NCBI RefSeq assembly: GCF_000364605.1
Contig: NZ_KB822577.1
Span: 1 to 64,000 of the forward strand
Length of the DNA stretch: 64,000 bases
Origin: Nocardioides sp. Iso805N
GTDB taxonomy: Bacteria; Actinomycetota; Actinomycetes; Propionibacteriales; Nocardioidaceae
Direction of reading: 5' to 3'
A program made the position numbers and the translations under genes. Positions 53,701 to 61,986 of the stretch are shown piece after piece; the first letter of the stretch is position 1; each line of letters opens with the position of its first letter. Below the pieces are notes generated by a model that searched no databases, was not told where the DNA came from, and was given only the letters and a program-made list of their open reading frames with translations.

Positions 53701-54243
53701 CGAGGAGACCTTGATCGAGACGTAGTCCACGTCCGGGCGCGCCAGCAGTCGCATGGTGCCCTCGAGGCGTCGGTCGGCCTCGGCCTGGCCGAGCACCGCC
53801 TCGCCGAGGAGGTTGATGTTGAGGTTCACGCTCCGCTCGCGGATCTGCGCGATCGAGTCACCCAGCTTGGCGTCGGTGGCGTCGATCAGCAAGTGACTGA
53901 CCATCCTCCGCAGCACCTTGCGGGCGACCGGGATGACGAACCACGGTGCCACCACCGAGAGCATCGCGCCGAGGCGCAGCGCCGCCTTCTGGTACCACGG
54001 CAGGAACCGCGGCGTGATGGCGACCAGCTCGCGCAGTGCCTGGGCGGCGACCTGGGTGTCCTCGGGGCGGACGACCCGGTCGACGAAGCCGACGGTGAAC
54101 TCCAGCCCGCGGGGGTCCTTCAGCACGGCGGCGAGGCGCTTGGCCGAGGCGTGGGTCGGCTTGGTCGCGGCGGTCTCGAGCCAGGCCCTGACCTGATTCT
54201 CGACATCGTCCAGGAGTCGGCTGTCGTCGTACTCGGTGGTCAC
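50800..54243 (-). CDS. putA: Bifunctional proline dehydrogenase / glutamate-semialdehyde dehydrogenase
   Basis: A 1147-residue enzyme that oxidises proline to glutamate in two steps with substrate channelling. The FAD proline dehydrogenase barrel occupies about 80-460 (NINLLGEAVLGQAEADRRLE, FINLDMEEYHDLD, VRLVKGANLPME). The NAD aldehyde dehydrogenase lies at about 510-1000 (TPPWNFPLAIPTGGVAAALA, LGETSGKNAIVI, catalytic Cys in GHAGQKCSAASL). A ~130-residue C-terminal domain follows. There is no N-terminal ribbon-helix-helix, so it is not self-regulating like E. coli PutA. The start is GTG 54243 with GAGGTG upstream. Confidence 0.96.
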   Translation of the reverse strand: MTTEYDDSRLLDDVENQVRAWLETAATKPTHASAKRLAAVLKDPRGLEFTVGFVDRVVRPEDTQVAAQALRELVAITPRFLPWYQKAALRLGAMLSVVAPWFVIPVARKVLRRMVSHLLIDATDAKLGDSIAQIRERSVNLNINLLGEAVLGQAEADRRLEGTMRLLARPDVDYVSIKVSSPVAPHSPWAYDQAVEHVIERLLPLYEYAASETAQGRRKFINLDMEEYHDLDITIEVFTRILQREDLLGLEAGIVLQAYLPDALAAMMRLQDWAAVRRQRGGAAVKVRLVKGANLPMERVQSSLYGWPLATCDSKQESDTNYKRVLDYALVPERTANIRLGVAGHNLFDVAYAWILAGRRGVRDSVEFEMLLGMAEGQAEAVRETVQQEGVGLLLYVPVVHPKDFDVAIAYLVRRLEEGASQENFMSAVFDIRDDSALYRRERDRFVTALAAVDDTVPTPNRTQDRRRPVTTTPLSRFENTPDTDPSLPGNRAWGSDIIGRIATSDLGEATIAASAVGDVRGVEEILIDTRTAGVAWGRRPAAERAALLRAAAVEMERRRPHLLEVAGSECGKTLDQGDPEVSEAIDFLNYYADLAEALDEVDGATQVPVGLTVVTPPWNFPLAIPTGGVAAALAAGSAVVMKPAPQAKRCGALIAETLWAAGVPKDVLRLVDVPENEAGRTLVASPLVDRLILTGAFETAELFRSFRQDLPLLGETSGKNAIVITPNADLDLAAKDLVQSAFGHAGQKCSAASLGILVGSVATSKRFHDQLVDAVTSLKVGLPSDPTTQVGPLIEPAAGKLHDALTTLQPGESWLVQPQRLDVEGQLWSPGVKVGVRPGSAFHLTEYFGPVLGLMSADSLEEAISLQNAVDYGLTAGLHSLERAEIETWIDRVEAGNAYVNRTTVGAIVRRQPFGGWKKSAVGAGTKAGGPNYLVGLSDWAPTTATRLERPASAAQRLVERATALRLDERGLIARGAGSDATAWILEFGRARDISGLSAEKNVLRYLPVPVTIRYDGAPLDELVRVLAAGVTAGSEVTVSTAEPLEQGVAELVRAAGAAYEVQPAETWMAVLRGSSAPHRVRLLGGDRATFAEQSQGRVDVALYAQPVVEAGRVELLTFLHEQAVAITAHRFGSPTPLAEGLFEGV

Positions 54244-54338
54244 GCTGGCACCTCGGGTCTTCTTCTGCGGGGACTGCTGCGGGGCCAGTATCAGGTCGGC
54301 CGTTCGTTAAGGAAAAGCGCCTGTTTCAGCCGTATATA

Positions 54339-54355
54339 CTTCGGGATATCCGAAG
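54339..54355. promoter_or_regulatory. Operator candidate between putA and its divergent LysR
   Basis: CTTCGG-GATAT-CCGAAG is a perfect 6-bp inverted repeat, next to an AT-rich GTATATACT at 54332-54340 that could supply a -10. Location between the divergent starts and LysR-like symmetry make it the likely LysR binding site. Confidence 0.6.
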
Positions 54356-54396
54356 GATGGACCGCGTGGGCGGGTGCGGCGGCGGAAGGGGACGGC

Positions 54397-55311
54397 ATGC
54401 TCGACGTACGGCGCCTGCGACTGCTTCGCGAGCTCAGCCTGCGCGGGACGATCGCGGAGGTCGGCGAGGCCCTGCACCTGAGTCCGTCGTCGGTCTCCCA
54501 ACAGCTGAGCCTGCTCGAGCGCGAGGTCGGCGTCGATCTACTGCACAAGGTCGGGCGCCGACTCCAGCTGACCCCCGCGGCGGAGGTGCTGGTCGAGCAC
54601 GCCGGCGCCATCCTCGACCGGCTCGAGCAAGCCGAGGCCGAGATCACCATGCTGGAGGGGCAAGCCGCTGGCTCCGTGCGGATCGCGGCGTTCCAGTCCG
54701 CGACGAACGCCTTCGTCCCGCGCCTGCTGGCCGAGCTCGCCAAGGCGCATCCGCGGCTGCGGGTGACCGTCTCGCAGCGGGTGCCGGAGGAGGCACTGCG
54801 CGAGACCTCGGCGCGCGAGTTCGACCTGGTCATCGCTGAGCAGTACCCACATCAGGCTGCGCCTCGTCCCGCGGACCTCGACCGGGTGCCGCTGACCACC
54901 GACGCGCTGCGGATGGCGGTGCCGGTGCAGGGATCCCGCTGGGACGTCGTCGACTCGATCGAGGCGATGGCGCGGCTCCCGTGGGTGATGGAGCCGCCGG
55001 GCGCCGCGTCCCGGCAGTGGGCGGTGCAGCTGTGCCGGCAGACGGGCTTCGAGCCGGACATCAGGTTCGAGACCGACGACCTGCAGGCCCAGATCGCGCT
55101 GATCGAGTCCGGCAACGCGGTCGCGATCCTGCCGGACCTGATGCTGGCCCACCAGCGGCCCCGCGCTCGACTCGTGGACCTGCCGGGAACGCCGCGCCGC
55201 TCGGTCTTCACCTCCACCCGGACCTCGATCGCGGCCACGACCGCCGTCCGGGCGTGCCGGGAGACGCTGGCGTCGTTCGTGCCGGAGGCCTTCGAGCTGC
55301 CGGGGGAGTGA
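54397..55311 (+). CDS. LysR-family regulator, probable putA activator
   Basis: A 304-residue LysR protein. HTH: LRLLRELSLRGTIAEVGEAL followed by HLSPSSVSQQLSLLEREVGV; wing LLHKVGRRLQLTPAAEVLVE. The C-terminal effector domain starts near residue 90. ATG 54397 has GGAAGGGGA just upstream; the open frame extends far upstream but only as antisense to putA. Divergent placement suggests it controls proline catabolism, with proline as a possible inducer. Confidence 0.88.
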   Translation: MLDVRRLRLLRELSLRGTIAEVGEALHLSPSSVSQQLSLLEREVGVDLLHKVGRRLQLTPAAEVLVEHAGAILDRLEQAEAEITMLEGQAAGSVRIAAFQSATNAFVPRLLAELAKAHPRLRVTVSQRVPEEALRETSAREFDLVIAEQYPHQAAPRPADLDRVPLTTDALRMAVPVQGSRWDVVDSIEAMARLPWVMEPPGAASRQWAVQLCRQTGFEPDIRFETDDLQAQIALIESGNAVAILPDLMLAHQRPRARLVDLPGTPRRSVFTSTRTSIAATTAVRACRETLASFVPEAFELPGE

Positions 55312-55325
55312 GGGCCGGCGGGCGC

Positions 55326-55386
55326 CGCGCCCCGGACGAAACGGTGGTCGGCCTCGGTGTGTCGCCACCACTTCGTACGGGGCGCG
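55326..55386. terminator. Long imperfect hairpin between LysR and the CoA-transferase
   Basis: CGCGCCCCG (55326-55334) pairs with CGGGGCGCG (55378-55386). Pairing continues inward as ACGAA/TTCGT and GGTGG/CCACC with small internal loops. It is convergent-gene punctuation. Confidence 0.7.
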
Positions 55387-55399
55387 GGTTGAGGCGCGG

Positions 55400-56029
55400 T
55401 CAGCCCAGGATCGTCGGCTCGGTCTTCGCGCGCACCTCGTCGAGCTCCACGCCCGGCGCCAGCTCGACCAGCACGAGCCCGCGGGGCGTGACGTCCAGGA
55501 CGCCCAGGTCGGTGATGATCCGCTGCACCACGCCCTTACCGGTGTAGGGCAGCGAGCAGTCGTTCACGATCTTGAAGGAGCCGTCCTTGGCGACGTGCTC
55601 CATCAGCACGATCACCTTCTTCGCGCCGTGGACCAGGTCCATCGCGCCGCCCATGCCCTTGACCATCTTGCCGGGGATCATCCAGTTGGCGATGTCGCCT
55701 CCTGCGGAGACCTGCATGGCGCCGAGGATGGCCGCATCGATCTTGCCGCCGCGGATCATCCCGAAGGACATCGCCGAGTCGAAGAAGCTCGCACCCCGGC
55801 GGACCGTGACCGTCTCCTTGCCGGCGTTGATCAGGTCGGGGTCGACCTCCTCCTCGGCCGGGTAGGCGCCGGTGCCGAGGATGCCGTTCTCGGACTGCAG
55901 CACCAGCTCGACGTCGTCGGCGACGAAGGTGGGCACCAGGGTCGGCAGCCCGATGCCGAGGTTGACGTAGTCGCCGTCGGAGAGCTCGGCGGCCGCCCGG
56001 GCGGCCATCTCGTCGCGGTTCCAGCTCAT
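55400..56029 (-). CDS. 3-oxoacid CoA-transferase subunit B
   Basis: A 209-residue class I CoA-transferase beta subunit. The catalytic glutamate is in [12 protein letters not shown], and [12 protein letters not shown] and [20 protein letters not shown] are family signatures. It starts at the ATG ending at 56029, overlapping the subunit A stop by 4 nt. With subunit A it would transfer CoA from succinyl-CoA to acetoacetate or 3-oxoadipate. It belongs to the IclR-controlled block. Confidence 0.92.
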   Translation of the reverse strand: MSWNRDEMAARAAAELSDGDYVNLGIGLPTLVPTFVADDVELVLQSENGILGTGAYPAEEEVDPDLINAGKETVTVRRGASFFDSAMSFGMIRGGKIDAAILGAMQVSAGGDIANWMIPGKMVKGMGGAMDLVHGAKKVIVLMEHVAKDGSFKIVNDCSLPYTGKGVVQRIITDLGVLDVTPRGLVLVELAPGVELDEVRAKTEPTILG

Positions 56030-56787
56030 CCCCGACTCCTCACGGTGCGTCGCTCGATCCGCTTGTCGTCGGCCTGCTCCGGTGTGAGTGGTACGACGCG
56101 GTGGACGTAGACGCCCGGAAGGTGGACGTCGTCCGGGTCCAGCTCGCCGGGCTCGACCAGGTGCTCGACCTCGGCGATCGTGACCCGACCGCACATCGCG
56201 GCGAGCGGGTTGAAGTTGCGGGTCGCGCGCCGGAAGACCAGGTTGCCGTGGCGGTCGCCCTTCCACGCCCGGACCAGGCCGAAGTCGGCCACGATCGCCC
56301 GTTCCAGCACGTGGTCCAGCCCGTCGAACGTCTCGGTCGGCTTGGCCGGGGACGCGATCGCCACGCGGCCTGCGGCGTCGTACCGCCACGGCATCCCACC
56401 CTCGGCGACCTGGGTGCCGACGCCGGTGCGGGTGTAGAACGCCGCGATGCCGGAGCCGCCGGCGCGCATCCGCTCGGCCAGCGTGCCCTGCGGGGTCAGC
56501 TCGACCTCCAGTTCGCCGGCGAGGTACTGCCGGGCGAACTCGCTGTTCTCCCCCACGTACGACGCGACGACCCGCCGCAGCCGTCCCGCGCCCAGCAGTA
56601 GGCCGAGGCCCCAGTCATCGACGCCGGCGTTGTTCGAAACCACCTCGAGCTCGCTGACGCCCGACTCCAGCAGGGCGCGGATCAGCACGGCAGGGATGCC
56701 GCACAGTCCGAATCCGCCGACGGCGAGGGTCGAGCCCGAGGGCACGTCGGCGACCGCCGCCGCGGCCGAGGAGACCACCTTGTCCAT
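56026..56787 (-). CDS. 3-oxoacid CoA-transferase subunit A
   Basis: A 253-residue class I CoA-transferase alpha subunit. The glycine-rich [16 protein letters not shown]oA-binding motif lies near residue 24, followed by [17 protein letters not shown] and [21 protein letters not shown] (in parts: [15 protein letters not shown]). The start is the ATG ending at 56787 (MDKVVSS), with an in-frame ATG three codons earlier. It is divergent from IclR across about 100 nt. Whether the substrate is acetoacetate or 3-oxoadipate (PcaIJ-like) is not decidable here. Confidence 0.9.
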   Translation of the reverse strand: MDKVVSSAAAAVADVPSGSTLAVGGFGLCGIPAVLIRALLESGVSELEVVSNNAGVDDWGLGLLLGAGRLRRVVASYVGENSEFARQYLAGELEVELTPQGTLAERMRAGGSGIAAFYTRTGVGTQVAEGGMPWRYDAAGRVAIASPAKPTETFDGLDHVLERAIVADFGLVRAWKGDRHGNLVFRRATRNFNPLAAMCGRVTIAEVEHLVEPGELDPDDVHLPGVYVHRVVPLTPEQADDKRIERRTVRSRG

Positions 56788-56885
56788 GCGGACCATTCGA
56801 CCCGCACCCGACCAGGGGTGACAAGCATCGACCGCTCGGCGGACTACTCTTGCTCGTTGTCCGGTAGGACCAGAGCAAAGGCGTC

Positions 56886-56898
56886 CGTTCAATGAACG
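56886..56898. promoter_or_regulatory. Palindrome on the IclR start codon
   Basis: CGTTCA-A-TGAACG is a perfect inverted repeat whose central A is the first base of the IclR ATG. IclR proteins favour such short palindromes, so autorepression at the start site is plausible. The CoA-transferase start is about 100 nt away on the other strand. Confidence 0.6.
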
Positions 56899-57659
56899 CT
56901 CCTGTCAACGTGGTCGGCCGCGTCGGCGCCGTCCTGCGGGCCGTCTCCGCCGAGGGCGACCGGGGCACCTCCACCTCGGAGGTGGCCCGCGCCGCAGGGC
57001 TGGCCCGCCCGACAGCGCACCGGTTGCTGACCTCGCTCGCCGAGGAGGGTCTGGTCGACCGCGATGACCGGGGGCGGTGGCTGCTCGGCCCGGAGCTCTA
57101 CCTCCTGGGGGCGGTCGCGGCCAGCCGCTACGACGTCACCGAGACCGCCTACCCCGTGCTGCGCAAGCTCGCCGATGCGACCGGTGAGAGCGCGTTCTTC
57201 TCCGCCAGGCGTGGCGACGAGACGGTCTGCCTGCTCCGCGAGGAGGGCAGCTTCCCGATCCGCTCGCACGTGCTCCACGAGGGCATCCGGTTCCCGCTCG
57301 GGGTGGCCTCGGCCGGGCTGGCACTGCTCTCCTACCTGCCGGACGAGGAGGTCACCGCCTTCCTGGGCCGCACCGACCTCGCCGCCGTGCACGGCCCTGA
57401 GCACGCCCCGGACCGGCTCCGGGAGCGCATCGCCGAGACGCGCGCGACCGGCTATGCGGTCAACCCTGGCCTGATCGTGGAGGGCAGCTGGGGGATGGGT
57501 GCGGTCGTCTTCGACCGCGCCGGCCAGCCGCGCTGGGCGCTGAGCCTGACCGGCATCGAGCAGCGGTTCACCCCCGAGCGTCGCGAGCGGATGGGGCACG
57601 TGCTGCTCCGTGCCGCGCACGCGCTGACCTCCGCGCTGCGCACCTCGCCGTACGCCTGA
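56892..57659 (+). CDS. IclR-family transcriptional regulator
   Basis: A 255-residue regulator. The N-terminal winged HTH is GDRGTSTSEVARAAGLARPT followed by AHRLLTSLAEEGLVDRDD. The C-terminal GAF-like effector domain shows ESAFFSARRGDETVCLLREE and the VNPGLIVEGSWGMGAVVFD pattern. It is divergent from the CoA-transferase genes and convergent with the SDR operon (5 nt between stops). Members control aromatic and short-chain acid catabolism. Confidence 0.92.
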   Translation: MNAPVNVVGRVGAVLRAVSAEGDRGTSTSEVARAAGLARPTAHRLLTSLAEEGLVDRDDRGRWLLGPELYLLGAVAASRYDVTETAYPVLRKLADATGESAFFSARRGDETVCLLREEGSFPIRSHVLHEGIRFPLGVASAGLALLSYLPDEEVTAFLGRTDLAAVHGPEHAPDRLRERIAETRATGYAVNPGLIVEGSWGMGAVVFDRAGQPRWALSLTGIEQRFTPERRERMGHVLLRAAHALTSALRTSPYA

Positions 57660-57664
57660 GGGCA

Positions 57665-58453
57665 TCAGTCCAGGACGAGGGTGCCGCCGTCGATGACGAT
57701 GTTCTGCCCGGTCACGAACGCCCCGCCCGCCGAGGCCAGCCAGGCGATCGTCGCGCCGACCTCCTCGGGCCTGCCGAAGCGGCCCAGGGGTGTGCGCTCG
57801 AGCCGCGGCCCGCTTCGTTCCGGATCGCCGGTGATCGGCGCCGCGAAGGCCGTGTCGATGACGCCGGGTGAGACCGCGTTGACCCGGACACCCTGCGGTC
57901 CCCACTGCACCGCCAGGTTGCGGGCGAGCTGCGCGTTGGCCGCCTTGGTCATGCCGTAGAGCCCGATCATCCGGTTGCCGCGCAGCCCGGACAGGCTCGA
58001 CATGATCACGAACGAGCCACCGCCGGCCGCCGCCATCAACGGCAGCGCCAGGTTGGCCAGCCGGAGGGGGCTGCGCACGTGCAGGTCGACCATGGTGTCG
58101 AGCTGCGCGTCGGTGCTGGTGGTGTGCGGCCCGGTGTCGAGGGCCGCGCCGGCGTTGCAGACGACGGTGTCGAGCCGTCCGTAGCGTTGGCGTGCCAGCG
58201 TCACCGCGGCCGCGAGATCCTCTTCGTCGAGTACGTCGCAGGCCAGGGCGACGACGTCCAGCCCGTCCCCACGCAACCGCTCGGCGACGCCTTCCGGGTC
58301 GGCCTGCGCCAGGCCGGTCAGCAGCACCGTGGCCCCGGCCGAGCCGAGCACCTCGACGGTGGCCAGCCCGAGCCCGCTGGTGGCCCCGGTGACGATGGCG
58401 ACGGTGCCGTCGAGGCGGAAGAGCCGGTCGAAGAGCGGGTGGGTGCCGGTCAC
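57665..58453 (-). CDS. Short-chain dehydrogenase/reductase
   Basis: A 262-residue classical SDR. The cofactor motif is VTGATSGLGLATVEV, then NAGAA, catalytic Ser in FVIMSSLSG and YxxxK as YGMTKAANAQLARNLA, with NAVSPGVIDTAF after it. The start is GTG 58453, one base after the cupin stop. It is third in the MBL-cupin-SDR operon, where it would oxidise or reduce an alcohol/ketone intermediate. Confidence 0.92.
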   Translation of the reverse strand: MTGTHPLFDRLFRLDGTVAIVTGATSGLGLATVEVLGSAGATVLLTGLAQADPEGVAERLRGDGLDVVALACDVLDEEDLAAAVTLARQRYGRLDTVVCNAGAALDTGPHTTSTDAQLDTMVDLHVRSPLRLANLALPLMAAAGGGSFVIMSSLSGLRGNRMIGLYGMTKAANAQLARNLAVQWGPQGVRVNAVSPGVIDTAFAAPITGDPERSGPRLERTPLGRFGRPEEVGATIAWLASAGGAFVTGQNIVIDGGTLVLD

Positions 58454-58454
58454 G

Positions 58455-59012
58455 TCAGTCCCGCGGGCCGCCGTGCATCAGCCCGTCGAGGCCGCCGGGC
58501 AGGGTCGCGGCCAGCGCCTCGTCGAACTCGCCGTCGACCAGCACGAAGACCACCTTGGCCACCACGTCGCCGCGGTTGGCCCAGGCGTGGTCGGTGCCGC
58601 GCTGCACGACCACGTCGCCGGCCTTCAGGGTCACCTCGGAGTCGTCGAGGACCAGCGTGATCTCTCCTTCGACGACGATGCCGTAGTCGACCGAAGCGGT
58701 GCGGTGCACCGGTGATTGCAGGCCACGCTCGTCGAGGAAGCCGGGTGCGAACTCGTTGATCCGGATCTTCGTGCCCCGCGTCGGCGGCGGTACGGCGAGG
58801 GTGCGCTCGGTCGGCTCGTCGGCCTCCACGGCGGTGATCCGCGCCGGCGCGCCCTCGGTGTTCCAGATCTCGTGGAAGTGGACGCCGTCCTCGGGCAGGT
58901 GCCGGCTGACCGGCACCGGGCCGTCGAAGACCACCACCGAGACGCCCTCGGGGGTGTGGCCGGTCACGACACGACGGGGCGCGTGGCTGCCGGCCGTGTC
59001 CACGGTGCTCAC
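58455..59012 (-). CDS. Cupin-domain protein
   Basis: A 185-residue single-cupin protein. Cupin motif 1 is degenerate, and motif 2 is GDVVVQRGTDHAWANRGDVV with a conserved His. The N-terminal part (VHFHEIWNTEGAPARITAVE) has two further His residues that may bind a metal. It starts at GTG 59012, overlapping the MBL stop by 4 nt. Whether it is an enzyme (isomerase, dioxygenase) or an effector-binding protein is open. Confidence 0.85.
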   Translation of the reverse strand: MSTVDTAGSHAPRRVVTGHTPEGVSVVVFDGPVPVSRHLPEDGVHFHEIWNTEGAPARITAVEADEPTERTLAVPPPTRGTKIRINEFAPGFLDERGLQSPVHRTASVDYGIVVEGEITLVLDDSEVTLKAGDVVVQRGTDHAWANRGDVVAKVVFVLVDGEFDEALAATLPGGLDGLMHGGPRD

Positions 59013-59944
59013 GCGTGGGTGCCGATCGGGCCGCCGTGCAGGGCGACCATCTCGGGCCAGAGGCTGGGGATGTTGAGCGGAACGCTCGGCTCGTAGTCGG
59101 TCAGCTCGACGTAGGCGCGGTGCAGGTTGCACACGACCCGCTCGCCCTCGGGCCAGTCACGGTAGGGGTCGTCCCCCTGGGCGGCCTTCTGCGCGGCCTC
59201 GAGCGGGGTGAGGCCCGCGGCGTACGACTCGACGGCGAGGGCCGAGATGTAGTCGACGTATCCCTCCAGCTCACCGAGCACGCGCGCGACCTCCTCACCG
59301 CTGCGGCAGGCCGGCCCGTGACCGGGCACGAGCGCCTCGGGTGCGAGGTCGCGCATCGTGCCGAGCGCGGCCTTGAAGCCGAGCATCGAGCCCTCCATGA
59401 AGATCGGATGACCGCCGGAGAAGGCCAGGTCGCCGGCGAAGAGCACCTTCTGCTCCGGCAGCCAGACCGCGACGTCGTTGGTGGAGTGAGCCGGCCCCAT
59501 CGTGATCAGCTCGACCGGGAAGCCCTCCATGTGCAGCGTTAGCCTCTCGGAGAACGTCACGTCCGGGGGCCGCACGACGAGGCGGCCGTAGTCGGCGGGC
59601 AGCTCCTTGGTGGCGGCCAGGCCGGCGCGCAGCACGCCCTCGCGGGCCAGGTGGTGGCCCACGATCGTGGTGGTGGTCGGCAGGAAGCCGTTGCCGTAGG
59701 TGTGGTCGGGGTGGTGGTGGGTGTTCACCGCCACCTTCGGATCCCGTGCGCCGATGCCGGCCACCTCGGCGAGCAGGGCGCGGTTGCGCTTCTCGGTCGA
59801 GGTGGTGTCCACCAGGACGGCGTCGCGGGCGGCGTCGGTGATGACGCCGCAGTTGTTCACCATCCAGCCGCCCGCGGGCTGGACGTAGGCGTAGACGCCC
59901 GTGGCCAGCTCCTGCAGGTACGGCGAGCCGTCGTCCCAGGTCAC
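59009..59944 (-). CDS. Metallo-beta-lactamase-fold hydrolase
   Basis: A 311-residue soluble MBL hydrolase. The metal site is NTHHHPDHTYGNGF, with further ligands in MGPAHSTNDVAVWLP, LFAGDLAF and ALVPGHGPA. The start is GTG 59944, with GGGAG 7 nt upstream; the open frame continues but without support. It is first in the operon with the cupin and SDR. The subgroup includes lactone and thioester hydrolases; the substrate is unknown. Confidence 0.9.
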   Translation of the reverse strand: MTWDDGSPYLQELATGVYAYVQPAGGWMVNNCGVITDAARDAVLVDTTSTEKRNRALLAEVAGIGARDPKVAVNTHHHPDHTYGNGFLPTTTTIVGHHLAREGVLRAGLAATKELPADYGRLVVRPPDVTFSERLTLHMEGFPVELITMGPAHSTNDVAVWLPEQKVLFAGDLAFSGGHPIFMEGSMLGFKAALGTMRDLAPEALVPGHGPACRSGEEVARVLGELEGYVDYISALAVESYAAGLTPLEAAQKAAQGDDPYRDWPEGERVVCNLHRAYVELTDYEPSVPLNIPSLWPEMVALHGGPIGTHA

Positions 59945-60062
59945 CTTGTGTCTCCCTTGCGCTGTGGTTGCCGTCACAGTCAGCCCGAGAAGTGGTGGTC
60001 GGGGCAAGGGTCGGGGCCATCGCCAGGACCGATCACTGGCATCGATGAATCGGACGCACCGC

Positions 60063-61025
60063 TCAGGAGTGCTCGTCCTCCACCGTGACGGCGACGTCGT
60101 AGAGGAGCTGGCGCAGCCAGACGACGGACGGGTCGGTCTCCCGGCGCGGGTGCCAGTGCGCCGCCTCGGTGATGTTCACCGGCCCCAGCGGGGTGCGCGC
60201 CGCCGTCAGGTTCAGTACGTCGAGGCAGCGCCGCGCCAGCCGTGACGGCACGAAGCAGCACATGTCCGTGCCGGCGACCGCGAACGGCAGGGTGAGCAGG
60301 CTGCGTACCCGGACCAGCACGTTGCGATCGGCGATGCCGTTGCGCTCCAGCTCGATCTCGAGAGGGCGGCGGACCGGGCCGGCGGCGGTGAACTCCGCGA
60401 CCGCGTGCGGCATCTCGTGCAGGTCCTGCAGGCTCAGTGCGCCGTCGCGCAGCCGCGGGTGCTGCCGGTCGACCAGGCAGACCAGCTCGTCGGTGGAGAC
60501 CGGCTGGGAGCGACCCGGGAAGTCGAACCCCAGCGGCGCGATGATCAGGTCGCGGCGCATCAGCTGGGCGTCGATCTGCTCGCGGTCCAGGTCCAATGGG
60601 TCGAGGGTGATCGAGCAGCCGGGCGCCTGCTCGGTCAGGATCCGCGCGAGCGGCTCGGCCAGGACCGTCATGGCGTACTCGGACATGCTGACCGCGAAGC
60701 GCTTGGCACTGGTGGCGGGGGCGAAGGCGCGCTCGTTGCCGAGCAGCGCCTCGGCCGCTTCGACGGCGTCGGTGACGGCCGGACGCAGCCGCTCCGCGGT
60801 CGGGGTCAGCTCGAAGCCTCGTCCAGAGCGGACCAGCAGCTCGTCGTCGAAGTGCTTGCGCAGCCGTGCCAGGGCGCCACTCATCGCCGGCTGGCTCATC
60901 ATCAGCCGCTCGCCGGCACGGGTGAGGTTGCGCTCCTCCAGCAGTGCGTGGAGGGCGAAGAGCAGGTTGGCGTCGACCTCGCGCAGCCGCTCCCGGGTCC
61001 CGGGCTCCTGTGTGACCATGGCCAT
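60063..61025 (-). CDS. LysR-family regulator (NodD-like), copy 1
   Basis: A 320-residue LysR protein. HTH: LFALHALLEERNLTRAGERL then MMSQPAMSGALARLRKHFDD; wing ELLVRSGRGFELTPTAERL. The effector domain is of the NodD/PcaQ-like group. ATG 61025 is followed two codons later by a second ATG within a CCATGGCCATGG string. It is head-to-head with a paralogous regulator only 43 nt away and 118 nt upstream of the MBL operon, reading toward it on the same strand. Confidence 0.9.
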   Translation of the reverse strand: MAMVTQEPGTRERLREVDANLLFALHALLEERNLTRAGERLMMSQPAMSGALARLRKHFDDELLVRSGRGFELTPTAERLRPAVTDAVEAAEALLGNERAFAPATSAKRFAVSMSEYAMTVLAEPLARILTEQAPGCSITLDPLDLDREQIDAQLMRRDLIIAPLGFDFPGRSQPVSTDELVCLVDRQHPRLRDGALSLQDLHEMPHAVAEFTAAGPVRRPLEIELERNGIADRNVLVRVRSLLTLPFAVAGTDMCCFVPSRLARRCLDVLNLTAARTPLGPVNITEAAHWHPRRETDPSVVWLRQLLYDVAVTVEDEHS

Positions 61026-61068
61026 GGAACTCTAGGCGATGCCGAGAAGGAACGAGAGAAGAGACGAC

Positions 61069-61986
61069 ATGGCGTTGGGCGGGACCGACCTCAACCTGCT
61101 GCTCCCGCTGAAGGTGCTGCTGGAGGAGGGCAACGTCACCCGTGCCGGGCAGCGGCTCAACCTCAGCCAACCCGCGATGAGCGCGGCGCTGGCGAGGCTG
61201 CGCCGGCGCTTCGACGACGAGCTGCTGGTCAGGGCGGGGCGGGAGTACGAGCTGACGCCGTTCGCCCGAGACCTGCTCCCCGAGGTGCAGCAGGCGGTCC
61301 GGCTGGTGGGGGTGGCGCTCGACCTCGAGGACGCCTTCGACCCGAGCACCAGCAGGCGCACCTTCCGCCTGGTGATGAGCGACTACGCCATCGCCGCCAT
61401 CCACGAGCCGCTGGTGCGACTGGTCGAGGCCGAGGCCCCCGGCGTACGGCTCACGATCGGGAACCTCGGGTCCGGCTCGCATCTCTCCGAGCGGCTGCTG
61501 GTGGACAACGACGCCGTCGTGGCGCCGATGGGCTTCGGCTTCCAGGGGGCCTCGCAGCCGCTGTGGACCGACCGGATGGTGGTGCTCGCCGACCGGCGCA
61601 ACCCGCGGTTGCGGGACGGGCGGCTGAGCATCGACGACCTCCGCGCACTCCCGTACGCCGCGGGATCCTTCGGCGCCGGCGTGCTCACACCTGTCGACCG
61701 CGTCTTCGGCGAGCTGCACATCGAGCACCGGCCGGTGCTGCAGGTCTTCGGCTTCCTGCCGCTGCCGTTCGTCATCGAGGGCACCGACATGTACGCCGTC
61801 GTGCCGGAGATGCTGGCGCGGCTGCACGACCGCCCCGACGGTCCGCTGGTGATGGTCGACCCGCCGTTCGGCGAGGTGCTGCTGGCCGAGGGCTACTGGT
61901 TCGCCGAGCACCGGCTCTCAGATCCGGCGTACCGCTGGCTGTTCGGGCGGTTGGAGGCCGCTGGCGCGGAGCTGGCGCTCGGCTAG
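61069..61986 (+). CDS. LysR-family regulator (NodD-like), copy 2
   Basis: A 305-residue LysR protein clearly paralogous to its neighbour. DLNLLLPLKVLLEEGNVTRA and LSQPAMSAALARLRRRFDDE align with copy 1 at most positions, and the effector domains also correspond. ATG 61069 is preceded by GAGACGAC; ATG 61039 in frame is an alternative. It reads away from copy 1 toward the FAD-oxidoreductase genes, which are convergent with it. Confidence 0.9.
   Translation: MALGGTDLNLLLPLKVLLEEGNVTRAGQRLNLSQPAMSAALARLRRRFDDELLVRAGREYELTPFARDLLPEVQQAVRLVGVALDLEDAFDPSTSRRTFRLVMSDYAIAAIHEPLVRLVEAEAPGVRLTIGNLGSGSHLSERLLVDNDAVVAPMGFGFQGASQPLWTDRMVVLADRRNPRLRDGRLSIDDLRALPYAAGSFGAGVLTPVDRVFGELHIEHRPVLQVFGFLPLPFVIEGTDMYAVVPEMLARLHDRPDGPLVMVDPPFGEVLLAEGYWFAEHRLSDPAYRWLFGRLEAAGAELALG

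Noticed and set aside
50851..54396. Very long plus-strand open frame opposite putA
   Set aside because: It is the complement of PutA codons in GC-rich DNA. Only the last part, from ATG 54397, is a recognisable LysR protein.
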